From: Clostridium sp. CAG:411
Lineage (GTDB): Bacteria; Bacillota; Clostridia; Lachnospirales; Lachnospiraceae
Direction: 5' to 3'
Length of the DNA stretch: 26,551 nt
Assembly: GCA_000437275.1 (NCBI GenBank)
Contig: FR899704.1
Location: 1-26,551, forward strand
A program made the translations under genes and the position numbers. Positions 1 to 6,857 of the stretch are shown here, in pieces. The stretch's first letter is position 1, and each line of letters opens with the position of its first letter. The notes beneath the pieces were generated by a model. It was given only the letters and a program-made list of their open reading frames with translations, was not told where the DNA came from and did no database searches.

Positions 1-1
1 T

Positions 2-82
2 CGAATGGCACACTCGGAACGGTTACGCCTATTTGCCAATATAACTGTTGTGCTTGCAACAAACTTTCTTCATATAAAGTAA
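2..82 (+). CDS. Possible 3' end of a plus-strand gene cut by the window edge
   Basis: One frame is open from the window edge and ends at TAA (80-82), giving a 26-residue tail that finishes LATNFLHIK. The stop is directly followed by a hairpin with a T-run in the plus direction, the arrangement expected where a plus-strand gene converges on the minus-strand ATPase gene. Against it, the other two plus frames and one minus frame are also open for much of this 80-bp stretch, so the frame cannot be proven here. No family is recognisable. Confidence 0.25.
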   Translation, partial: RMAHSERLRLFANITVVLATNFLHIK

Positions 83-117
83 AAAACGCACACATAAGCC
101 TATGTGCACGTTTTTTA
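79..117. terminator. Bidirectional intrinsic terminator
   Basis: A hairpin with arms 81-96 and 101-116 (loop AGCC) carries AAAAAACG on one side and CGTTTTTT on the other, with a 2-nt internal mismatch. It gives a U-run in both directions. On the minus strand it lies just after the stop of the metal ATPase gene, which it should terminate. Confidence 0.75.
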
Positions 118-153
118 CTTTGTTTTTTTCCATTATTATCTTACTTTCAGGAA

Positions 154-2040
154 CTATAACTTCTTAGTGAATAATGCTCGAACTGCATTCAATACAGCGA
201 TTACCATAACACCTACATCTGCAAAAATGGCAACCCACATGTTAGCAATACCTAAAGCTCCAAGTAACAGACATATCAACTTTATACCAATTGCAAAATA
301 AATATTTTCATATACGATTCTCATACATTTTTTAGCAATTTTGATTGCCTTTGCAATTTTAGCAGGATCGTCATCCATCAACACGACATCTGCTGCTTCA
401 ATTGCAGCGTCTGATCCCATAGCTCCCATAGCAATTCCAATGTCCGCTCTAGAAAGTACTGGTGCATCGTTGATACCATCTCCCACAAAGGCTAATTTTG
501 CCTTTTCTGGTTTTGTATTTAAGATTTCTTCTACTTTTTCTACTTTACCAGCCGGTAACAACTCACTATACATCTGGTCTATTCCCAGTTCTGTAGCAAC
601 TTTTCTAGCAACTGCATCAGCATCACCAGTCAACATAATTGTTTTTTCAATTCCATTTTTCTTCAGTTGTCTAATTGCCTCTTTGGAATTTTTCTTAACA
701 ATATCGGAAATCACAATATGCCCTGCATATGCTCCATCAATTGCCACATGAATGATTGTACCAACATGATGACAGTCTTTGTAAGGAATACCAAGTTTTT
801 TCATTAACTTACTATTTCCTGCGGCAACTTCCTTCCCATCAACCTTTGCTGTAATACCATTTCCACTGACCTCTTCAATCTCTGTAACACGGAAACGATC
901 AATTTCTTTGCCATATGCTCGTTGTAAACTTTTACTAATCGGATGCGAGCTGGCACTCTCTGCTAAAGCTGCATACTCTAGTAATTTTTCTTCTTCCATT
1001 GTATTGTGATGGATTGCATTTACCTCAAATACTCCTTGGGTCAACGTTCCTGTCTTGTCAAATACCACATATTTTGTCTGTGCCAACAATTCCAAATAGT
1101 TAGAACCCTTTACAAGTACACCTTCGCGACTGGCACCTCCAATACCTGCAAAAAAGCTAAGTGGAATACTGATTACCAATGCACATGGACAACTAATAAC
1201 TAAAAAAGTAAGCGCACGATAAATCCATGTAGCAAATACGGTTGCACTGGCATTTAAAAATAACATACTAAAAATCGGTGGTAATAAAGCAAGCGCAATG
1301 GCACTGTATACGACTGCTGGTGTATACACGCGTGCAAACTTACTAATAAAATCTTCTGACTTAGATTTTCTGGAACTTGCATTTTCCACCAAGTCTAAAA
1401 TCTTTGAAACAGTTGATTCTTCAAACTCTTTTGTTGTCTTAATTTTTAAAACACCTGTCATATTGATACAACCACTTATAATCTCATCTCCAACTGTCAC
1501 CTCTCTTGGTACACTCTCTCCAGTCAATGCACTGGTATTCAAACTTGCACTTCCCTCTACGATAATACCGTCCAAAGGTACCTTTTCTCCCGGCTGTACT
1601 ACAATAATGGTTCCAATCTCCACATCATCTGGATCTACTTTTTCCAATTTGCCATCCTGCTCAACATTTGCATAATCTGGTCGAATATCCATTAAATCAC
1701 TAATGTTTCTACGACTCTTTCCTACTGCATAACTCTGGAACCATTCTCCAATCTGATAGAATAACATAACCGCAACGGCCTCTACATAATCTCCAGTTTG
1801 GAATAAGGCAAGTAAAATCGCTCCTAACGTAGCAATTACCATTAACAAACATTCATCAAAAGGCTGTTGATTTTTAATGCCTTTTATAGCCTTCAGCAAA
1901 ATATCATACCCAATGATTAAATACGGAATCATATACAACAAAAATTTAACGATTCCTTTTACTGGAATAAAGTGCAACACGATTATAGCAATGGAGGCTA
2001 TCACAATTCGTATCAACATCTTTTTTTGCTTTTTCGTCAT
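154..2040 (-). CDS. cadA: Zn/Cd/Pb-exporting P1B-type ATPase without an N-terminal metal-binding domain
   Basis: An inner-membrane pump that uses ATP to export soft divalent metals. Seen in the 628-residue product: the membrane CPC motif (284-286), TGES of the actuator domain (173-176), the phosphorylated Asp in DKTGTLT (D328), the P1B-specific His-Pro (366-367) and GDGINDAP (520-527). CPC, Lys587 and the late Asp608 in the last helices are the transport-site residues of the Zn/Cd/Pb class (P1B-2), which argues against a copper pump. Many relatives have one or two HMA domains before the first helix; here the first helix starts near residue 10, and a free HMA protein is encoded just upstream instead. 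The start has an SD (AGAAGGGA) about 8 nt upstream. Metal preference within Zn/Cd/Pb is inferred. Confidence 0.93.
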   Translation of the reverse strand: MTKKQKKMLIRIVIASIAIIVLHFIPVKGIVKFLLYMIPYLIIGYDILLKAIKGIKNQQPFDECLLMVIATLGAILLALFQTGDYVEAVAVMLFYQIGEWFQSYAVGKSRRNISDLMDIRPDYANVEQDGKLEKVDPDDVEIGTIIVVQPGEKVPLDGIIVEGSASLNTSALTGESVPREVTVGDEIISGCINMTGVLKIKTTKEFEESTVSKILDLVENASSRKSKSEDFISKFARVYTPAVVYSAIALALLPPIFSMLFLNASATVFATWIYRALTFLVISCPCALVISIPLSFFAGIGGASREGVLVKGSNYLELLAQTKYVVFDKTGTLTQGVFEVNAIHHNTMEEEKLLEYAALAESASSHPISKSLQRAYGKEIDRFRVTEIEEVSGNGITAKVDGKEVAAGNSKLMKKLGIPYKDCHHVGTIIHVAIDGAYAGHIVISDIVKKNSKEAIRQLKKNGIEKTIMLTGDADAVARKVATELGIDQMYSELLPAGKVEKVEEILNTKPEKAKLAFVGDGINDAPVLSRADIGIAMGAMGSDAAIEAADVVLMDDDPAKIAKAIKIAKKCMRIVYENIYFAIGIKLICLLLGALGIANMWVAIFADVGVMVIAVLNAVRALFTKKL

Positions 2041-2147
2041 AATACATCCCTTCTTTCTTCAATCTAACCTAACTACTGTCATCTTGTGAATACCTGCATT
2101 TTCATATTGTTGCATGAATACATATTCATCTATTATTCTTTTTTTAT

Positions 2148-2175
2148 GCACCTACAGTAAGAATACTATAGGTGC
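2148..2175 (-). other. 12-bp hairpin between the HMA and ATPase genes
   Basis: Arms 2148-2159 and 2164-2175 pair over 12 positions with one G-U wobble around a 4-nt loop. It sits in the 169-nt gap between the two metal genes. Read on the minus strand it is followed by an A-run, not a T-run, so it is not a normal terminator. It may set the ratio of chaperone to pump by processing or stabilising the mRNA; that role is inferred. Confidence 0.6.
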
Positions 2176-2209
2176 CTTACATTTGTCTATTGCTTTTTTG
2201 GTATTTGTT

Positions 2210-2428
2210 TTATAGGAAAATCTCGCAATCATCTTCCACTTTCTTGCAGTTTTTAAGAACATTCTGCATAACAGCATCTACATCTGCTCCGTCCTCAAAT
2301 TCCACTTTCATTTTTAATGTCATAAAATTTACTACACAGTCCTTTACGCCCTCTGTCTTTTTTGTAGCATCTTCCATCTTATTTGCACAATTAGCACAAT
2401 CCACTTCAATCTTATATGTTTTTTTCAT
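2210..2428 (-). CDS. Small HMA-domain heavy-metal-binding protein (metallochaperone-like)
   Basis: A 72-residue cytoplasmic protein made of a single HMA fold. The metal-binding loop reads VDCANCANK (CxxC at residues 10-13), where copper chaperones usually have GMxCxxC. The beta-alpha-beta pattern that follows (VKDCVVNFMTLKMKVEF) is typical. A third cysteine lies near the C-terminus (DDCEIF). It is first in the operon, with SD AAGGAG about 8 nt from ATG. Since the ATPase downstream has no HMA domain of its own, this protein probably does that domain's job in trans, delivering metal to the pump or sensing it. It could also act as a buffer. The fold assignment is secure; partner and metal are inferred. 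Confidence 0.88.
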   Translation of the reverse strand: MKKTYKIEVDCANCANKMEDATKKTEGVKDCVVNFMTLKMKVEFEDGADVDAVMQNVLKNCKKVEDDCEIFL

Positions 2429-2471
2429 ACAAACACTCCTTTTCTACCATTTCGTCAAAATCTTAGCTTTT

Positions 2472-2493
2472 CAAATGAACAGTTGTTCATTTG
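2472..2493 (-). promoter_or_regulatory. SmtB/ArsR-type (CzrA-like) operator
   Basis: A 22-bp inverted repeat with 9-bp arms around a 4-bp centre; the core is TGAACAGTTGTTCA. This matches the known 6-2-6 core of zinc-sensing SmtB/CzrA operators (TGAACA, 2 nt, TGTTCA). It lies immediately downstream of the -10 of the HMA-ATPase promoter, over the expected start of transcription, where a bound repressor would block initiation until metal releases it. No ArsR-family gene is present in the window. Confidence 0.8.
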
Positions 2494-2501
2494 TTAAATT
2501 A

Positions 2502-2530
2502 AGTATAGCGTATATTATAATAGAAGTCAA
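2502..2530 (-). promoter_or_regulatory. Sigma-A promoter of the metal operon
   Basis: Minus strand: -35 TTGACT (2525-2530), 17-bp spacer, -10 TATACT (2502-2507). The operator palindrome begins 9 bp after the -10. Confidence 0.8.
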
Positions 2531-2560
2531 GTAATTAATTTATATTTCTAAACATAAAAA

Positions 2561-2638
2561 TAACAATTCAGTCGGGAGATACCTAAAATGCCAGAATGCA
2601 CAAATTAGATAAAAATATTCTGTCCGACTGAACTGTTA
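2561..2638. repeat. Imperfect inverted repeat, about 78 bp overall
   Basis: Arms 2561-2575 and 2624-2638 match in 14 of 15 positions (TAACAATTCAGTCGG against its complement), and the next few bases also pair partly. They enclose about 48 AT-rich bases. The element lies between the terminator of the repeat transcript and the promoter of the metal operon. No target-site duplication is visible and no T-run follows on either strand, so it is neither a clear mobile element nor a clear terminator. Confidence 0.6.
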
Positions 2639-2643
2639 CACGC

Positions 2644-2683
2644 AAAAAAAACGAGCATCAATCTGTACACAATCAACACTCGT
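2644..2683 (-). terminator. Intrinsic terminator of the repeat-bearing transcript
   Basis: Minus strand: a 12-bp stem (2672-2683 with 2651-2662, several G-U wobbles), 9-nt loop, then eight T residues (2644-2651). Confidence 0.8.
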
Positions 2684-2945
2684 TAATTTTTCTTTTTTAT
2701 TTTATTATTCATACGTTTCTGGTGGTCCATACCTCTCTTTCGCTAGATTTTATCTGAATCCCTTTTTATTTTACTTATCTACTGTGGCGGTCTGTACCTC
2801 TCTTTCGCCTTATTTTATCAGTGCTCCCTTTTTAATCTCACTTATTCTGGTGGCCCGTACCTTCCTTTCGCTAAATTTCATCAGTGCTCCTGTTTTAATT
2901 CTACTCACTGTGGTGGTCCGTACCTTCCTTTCGACTTATTTCTAC
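2683..2945 (-). repeat. Four imperfect 63-65 bp tandem repeats
   Basis: The CTTTCG anchor (plus strand) recurs at 2737, 2802, 2865 and 2928, so the spacings are 65, 63 and 63 bp. Each unit carries on the minus strand GCGAAAG or TCGAAAG, a purine-rich SD-like block, GGTAC or GGTAT, a GACC/GGCC block, an A-rich stretch and usually GGGAGCACTGAT. A more diverged relative of the core lies at 3107-3135. Identity is highest over the 20-25 bp around GAAAGRRAGGTAY. Confidence 0.85.
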
Positions 2946-3217
2946 AATATCCGTTCTCTATGTAAAAGCATTTGCTTTTCATTCTATCTAATTGAGTTCT
3001 CCCGAACTAAATTCAATATGAGGATTTATAACCTTTCCTGTCCAATGGTATCTCCTCCCATCTACTTTAAAATACTACTCTGTTCTATCTCAAAACTATC
3101 CATATCCTACTGGTGTTCCATACCTCTCTTTCTTCTATACTATAAGTAATTCTCTAACGTCCCATCGGAACCTCCTCCTTTACTTTGTATTTTCTGTTCC
3201 TCATTTATTATATCTAC

Positions 3218-3246
3218 ATTATAGTTTCTCTCGCATAAATTGTCAA
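3218..3246 (-). promoter_or_regulatory. Perfect-consensus sigma-A promoter
   Basis: Minus strand: TTGACA (3241-3246), exactly 17 bp, TATAAT (3218-3223). Transcription should start near 3211, about 45 nt before the 3-codon ORF. It is the strongest promoter seen in the window, and no normal protein gene follows it. Confidence 0.85.
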
Positions 3247-3458
3247 TACAATTTAAAATATTTTTATCCATTTTCTGTTTTCTACAAAACCCCACATACT
3301 TTTTTAGTTATTTTTAACATCAAATTAGGTATTGACATTCTTTTCAACAATACTTAGGCATCAATTCTAAAAATTTCTTATATAAAAAGGTTCGCTTTAC
3401 ACATCAAAATTTTATCCTGCGGAACGTTTTGCTCTATAGGGTATACTTTCTATAGAAT

Positions 3459-3495
3459 AAAAAAACAGGCAGGTATTACTAAAATACCCACCTGT
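3459..3495 (-). terminator. Intrinsic terminator of the acyltransferase-lipoprotein operon
   Basis: Minus strand: a 13-bp stem (3483-3495 with 3465-3477, two wobbles), loop TTAGT, then a T-run (3459-3465). It follows the lipoprotein stop by about 25 nt. Confidence 0.85.
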
Positions 3496-3519
3496 CTATT
3501 CGTATTGCAAATAAAACTA

Positions 3520-4617
3520 TTATTTTTTTATTTTAAATTTTACTACTGTACTATTTCCAGCCTTATCTGTTACTTTTACTGTATAAGATCCCTTTTTAGA
3601 AACTTTCTTTCCTGATTTAAACTTCTTTCCGTTTAAAGTAGCCGCTTTCACTCCGTATTTATCCGCATACTTAATTTTTACAGCCTTCTTGTAAGTAATT
3701 TTATTTTTTACTCCGCTTACGGTTGGCTTTGTGTTGTCGTAAGTAAATGTCACATTTTTCTTATTTCCAGAAAAATCATATGCAACAATTGTTCTTTTTC
3801 CTTGTGCATAGGTATTTAATTTAAAGCTTTCTTCTGCCTGTTTTCCATCGACAAGAACAACAGCTACACCAGTATTGTCTTTTACTTTTACACTCTTATT
3901 TTTATAGTAACCTTTATTTGCTACTCCCGAAACAACTGGAGCAGTCTTATCTGTCTTAATCTTGCTTTCTGTCATTGTCTCCGCATAAAATACATGCAGT
4001 CCCTTTCCATAATTAGCAAGAGAATCCTGTGTAAAAGTCCATGTTGCTGTTTTTCCCTGAATTGTCGCTGCATCATCGCAATAAGTAACTACATTTTCAA
4101 ATGAAACATTTACCTTTATTGTAATTGCTGCTAACAATTGCTGTACTTCCTCAACTGTAAATCCATATTCTGTCAAAACACTTTCGTATTGTGATAACAT
4201 TCCTGAATTGTAACCACTAACATCTTCCTCTAAATACATAGCCATATAAATATGATCTGCCGCTATATCTGCACCCGATAAATCAACTTTATCTTTTAAT
4301 TCCTTCTCTGCTTCACTATAAGAATTGTAACTCTTTGGTTCTACACTCTTATAATACTCAACACCATCTTCTGTTACTTTTTCCATTTTATCTAGATATT
4401 GATCATAGATTTCAGTAACGGATGCTGCAGTCTCTGGATCTTTTGCTAATGCCGACATTACTTTATCTACTACATCTCGTTGCAATAATGTAGTTTCTGT
4501 AACTGTAACCTTTCCATTTGATCCAATTTCCACCTCAACACCTGATGTAGCACAGCCAGCACATACTGCCATAACTACAACCATCAATACACTTAGTAAC
4601 CATTTTCCTTTTTTCAT
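3520..4617 (-). CDS. Lipoprotein with two C-terminal bacterial Ig-like repeats
   Basis: A 365-residue surface lipoprotein, function unknown. Residues 1-22 form a lipoprotein signal (basic MKKGK, hydrophobic core, Cys22 after CAG). Residues 23 to about 225 are a charged, mostly helical-looking domain I do not recognise. From DKTAPVVSGV there are two Ig-like units, each beginning DKT/DNT-x-P-x-VSGV and ending near a D-x-(S/A)-GN motif, as in the Ig_3 type repeats of Firmicutes surface proteins. The start at 4617 was chosen over one 19 codons upstream because SD AGAAGGGA lies 9 nt before it, the signal peptide begins there, and the ATG overlaps the stop of the acyltransferase gene as ATGA. That overlap implies coupled translation and perhaps a joint envelope task, which is inferred. 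Confidence 0.8.
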   Translation of the reverse strand: MKKGKWLLSVLMVVVMAVCAGCATSGVEVEIGSNGKVTVTETTLLQRDVVDKVMSALAKDPETAASVTEIYDQYLDKMEKVTEDGVEYYKSVEPKSYNSYSEAEKELKDKVDLSGADIAADHIYMAMYLEEDVSGYNSGMLSQYESVLTEYGFTVEEVQQLLAAITIKVNVSFENVVTYCDDAATIQGKTATWTFTQDSLANYGKGLHVFYAETMTESKIKTDKTAPVVSGVANKGYYKNKSVKVKDNTGVAVVLVDGKQAEESFKLNTYAQGKRTIVAYDFSGNKKNVTFTYDNTKPTVSGVKNKITYKKAVKIKYADKYGVKAATLNGKKFKSGKKVSKKGSYTVKVTDKAGNSTVVKFKIKK

Positions 4618-5870
4618 GTTCCTATCCCTTCTTTCTGCTTTTTTCCAAGCTTTTTCATAATTAGTTTTGTACAAGGTCGCTCAATAAGATATGTTCCTGC
4701 AATTGCTGCTATCACACTCACTCCCCAACACAGTAAAAAATACTTCCACATCCATGCTTTATCCCCAAGCATATTTGGTGCGGTCTCACCAGTCCAATAC
4801 GGAATATGATGTTCCTTTAACAACGCTGCTAAAAACTGGTGCCATATATATATTTGAAATGATATACCGGATAAAAATTTCATAATCCGATTTCCAAATA
4901 TTTTCTGAACAAACGGAAGGGCAAATGCACTCCCTATAATAAATACAGCAAACACCAAACTAAATTCATATCGGTTGTTATATTGCCAGATTGAATTATT
5001 CTCTGCTGCCACAAGGTCTTTCATCATAATATAATATACATATAAAGAAAGTATCATAAGCAAGGTAAAGAAATATCCCACAATCCTTTGTGTCTTATTC
5101 GCTTCTGCTTCCTCACTATTTTCCAAATATGTATTTAAAATATGAGACAGCTTTACTACAATAAGTGCCGCCATCATACCATTTGCATAAACAGATAAAA
5201 AGGTTGGTAGCTGATTAAACCACATCCCAAGATTAATCGAATCTAAACGTGGTGTAATAATCCAATTGTCAAACATCCATGATGCCGCCACCATTCCACA
5301 ATAGGTTGCCCAACTACAACGTTTAAATAATTTTGCCACAAAAGGAAATATAATATAAAACTGTACTTCCACTGCCAACGTCCATAAAACACCATTCAAA
5401 TTAGTTGCCAAATACGCACGTTCTGTATATGTATGTACAAAAAATATGTGTGGAATAAGATCCTTCCACATATCCGACATAGAACTATACTTTCCAGCCC
5501 ATAACGCAACGATTAATGCAACTAAGATTGCAAAATAGTAGGAAGGTGCAATTCTTGCTATTCTCTTTTTATAAAAGGACTTTATCTCTGGCTCTTTCAT
5601 CCCGTATACCATACTTTTGGCATATGGCAAAAATAGACAAAATCCACTAAGTAGCAACATAACATCGACCATCTGATATCCGGTTCGAACAATCCAATCT
5701 AAATTAATCTGGGAAATATTAAAAACAGACAGCCACCCCACCTCTTTTATAGGTTGTAGCCATGATAATTGCCAAATATGAAACCATGCCACAATTAGAA
5801 TCGCCAATGCTCTGACACCATCCAGTGGTTTTATATAATCCACCGAATACAGTTTTTTCTCCTGATTCAT
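4614..5870 (-). CDS. Membrane acyltransferase, acyltransferase-3 (OafA/Oac) family
   Basis: A 418-residue polytopic membrane protein expected to O-acylate (often O-acetylate) an envelope polysaccharide or lipid-linked sugar. Visible family marks are the N-terminal LDGVRALAILIVAWFHIW with its helix-1 His, the central WTLAVEVQFYIIFP, which corresponds to the WSLxxExxFY motif, and the late ISFQIYIWHQFL. About ten hydrophobic segments follow one another. The start at 5870 has SD AGAAGGAG 7-8 nt upstream; an in-frame ATG at 5906 overlaps the -10 of the promoter and so cannot be on the mRNA. First gene of a two-gene operon with the Ig-repeat lipoprotein. The acceptor substrate cannot be told from sequence. 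Confidence 0.9.
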   Translation of the reverse strand: MNQEKKLYSVDYIKPLDGVRALAILIVAWFHIWQLSWLQPIKEVGWLSVFNISQINLDWIVRTGYQMVDVMLLLSGFCLFLPYAKSMVYGMKEPEIKSFYKKRIARIAPSYYFAILVALIVALWAGKYSSMSDMWKDLIPHIFFVHTYTERAYLATNLNGVLWTLAVEVQFYIIFPFVAKLFKRCSWATYCGMVAASWMFDNWIITPRLDSINLGMWFNQLPTFLSVYANGMMAALIVVKLSHILNTYLENSEEAEANKTQRIVGYFFTLLMILSLYVYYIMMKDLVAAENNSIWQYNNRYEFSLVFAVFIIGSAFALPFVQKIFGNRIMKFLSGISFQIYIWHQFLAALLKEHHIPYWTGETAPNMLGDKAWMWKYFLLCWGVSVIAAIAGTYLIERPCTKLIMKKLGKKQKEGIGT

Positions 5871-5904
5871 GCTTTTTCTCCTTCTTTTTTCTCCATTTTT
5901 ATCC

Positions 5905-5933
5905 ATTATACATTTTTCTAAAGGTTATCTCAA
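5905..5933 (-). promoter_or_regulatory. Sigma-A promoter of the acyltransferase-lipoprotein operon
   Basis: Minus strand: TTGAGA (5928-5933), 17 bp, TATAAT (5905-5910). Its position excludes the longer start of the acyltransferase. Confidence 0.8.
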
Positions 5934-5944
5934 GTACAAAAAAG

Positions 5945-5974
5945 AAAAGACCGAGATTACAATCTCGATCTTTT
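5945..5974. terminator. Intrinsic terminator after the LPXTG protein gene
   Basis: Arms 5945-5958 and 5961-5974 pair almost perfectly (AAAAGACCGAGATT, 2-nt loop, one wobble) and give T-rich tails on both strands. On the minus strand it closes the LPXTG gene just before the next promoter. Confidence 0.8.
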
Positions 5975-5991
5975 CCTTTTTAAATTTTATT

Positions 5992-6828
5992 TTATTGTTG
6001 TACGCTATTTTTTTTAGAAATAGCCAGAACACAAATTCCTAATATGCACATTAATCCACCAAGCACATAAAATACATACTCTGACATAACTCCTGTTTGA
6101 GGAAGCGTTGCAGATGATGGTACAGAATCTTCAGATACTACTGTTGTAGTACCCTCCTCTTTATTTGTTTCAACCACTTCATCTTTTCCCTCAGAAGTTG
6201 TCTCTACTGTTGCGTTTTTTATAGCAACTGCCTTTTTCTTTGTTGGTTCTACCTTAACATCACTGTTAGCGATGTCATCTTCTTCAATTTCCTGCTCTAC
6301 TTCTGAAATTTCATCCTGATCTGGTCGAACCCCGATAATAGGCATTGTAGTTGTTGTTGGAACTGCAGTTACAGTTGGATCTTCTAAATTTACATTTTCC
6401 TGCTCTTCCTGAATATCTGATTGGCTTTTTGTAGTTGATGCTTCAATATCGGAAGATTTAACTGATACTGCCTTCACATCAACAGCATCCGTTTTGATTG
6501 ATTTTTCCGTTACATTCTCCGAATCATCTTTTGACTCACTCTTCCTATCTACTGATGCAGCTTTGCTTTCATCTACATGCCACTCATCATTTTCTGCAAA
6601 ACCTTCTTCTGTAAGCCCAGGCACTTCTTTACTAATTACACCCTCTGTGCAATCTTCGTTATTCACTTCATGTACCTCTTCAGTTTCAGTTTCACTCATT
6701 ACAGAAAATTCGTTCTGCTCAGCCTCCTGAGCACGCACATCCAATTCATTTGCTTTCACTGTAATATTTCCAACTTTTAAAGATAATGCTAATACTATTA
6801 ATAAACTGAAACTTAGAATTTTCTTCAT
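5992..6828 (-). CDS. Acidic, low-complexity LPXTG cell-wall-anchored protein
   Basis: A 278-residue surface protein. Residues 1-26 are a signal peptide. Residues 27-240 are rich in Glu, Asp, Ser, Thr and Val, with no folded domain I can recognise; a short Pro/Thr stretch (PTVTAVPTTTTMP) lies near 151-163. The C-terminus is a complete sorting signal: LPQTG (242-246), a hydrophobic helix (about 251-270) and the tail SKKNSVQQ. A sortase would cut between T and G and link the protein to the wall; the sortase gene at 8942-9622 is the obvious partner. SD AAGGAG lies 7 nt before ATG. The long modular leader upstream suggests control at the RNA level. Its role could be a stalk, adhesin or spacer. Confidence 0.88.
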   Translation of the reverse strand: MKKILSFSLLIVLALSLKVGNITVKANELDVRAQEAEQNEFSVMSETETEEVHEVNNEDCTEGVISKEVPGLTEEGFAENDEWHVDESKAASVDRKSESKDDSENVTEKSIKTDAVDVKAVSVKSSDIEASTTKSQSDIQEEQENVNLEDPTVTAVPTTTTMPIIGVRPDQDEISEVEQEIEEDDIANSDVKVEPTKKKAVAIKNATVETTSEGKDEVVETNKEEGTTTVVSEDSVPSSATLPQTGVMSEYVFYVLGGLMCILGICVLAISKKNSVQQ

Positions 6829-6857
6829 AATTTTTCTCCTTGGCTTTACTAGGTTTA

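Larger units (their letters stand above)
2644..3211 (-). ncRNA. Candidate ~570-nt transcript without a conventional gene, containing tandem repeats and tiny ORFs
   Basis: A self-contained unit is bounded by a perfect-consensus promoter (3218-3246) and an intrinsic terminator (2644-2683). No minus-strand ORF inside exceeds about 30 codons. In transcript order it has a strong SD (AAAGGAGGAGG, 3171-3181) before the 3-codon ORF ATG-GGA-CGT-TAG (3154-3165); an SD-like site before ATG-GAA-CAC-CAG-TAG (3107-3121); a 5-bp hairpin with a GGGA tetraloop (2995-3008); a 6- to 7-bp hairpin (2964-2979); and four tandem 63-65 bp units, each with CGAAAG, then GGAAGG or GAGAGG, then GGTAYGGACCACC-like sequence. 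The last unit holds a 15-codon ORF (2683-2730, starting MDHQKR) that ends at the terminator stem. It could be a large regulatory RNA, an array of micropeptides, or a decayed gene. I do not recognise the family. Confidence 0.55.

Noticed and set aside
104..2089. Several plus-strand ORFs of 60-136 codons within the ATPase gene
   Set aside because: They are shadows of the minus-strand ATPase, which has full family motifs; none has a ribosome site or recognisable product.
2785..2945. Hammerhead-like ribozyme, because CTGATGA followed by GAAA occurs on the minus strand
   Set aside because: There is no pairing stem II between the two blocks, and the neighbouring unit reads CTGATAA, which breaks the conserved core.
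3332..3360. Plus-strand promoter beginning TTGACA at 3332
   Set aside because: The -10 at the right distance (TAGGCA) is poor and no gene follows on the plus strand before the terminator of the opposite operon.
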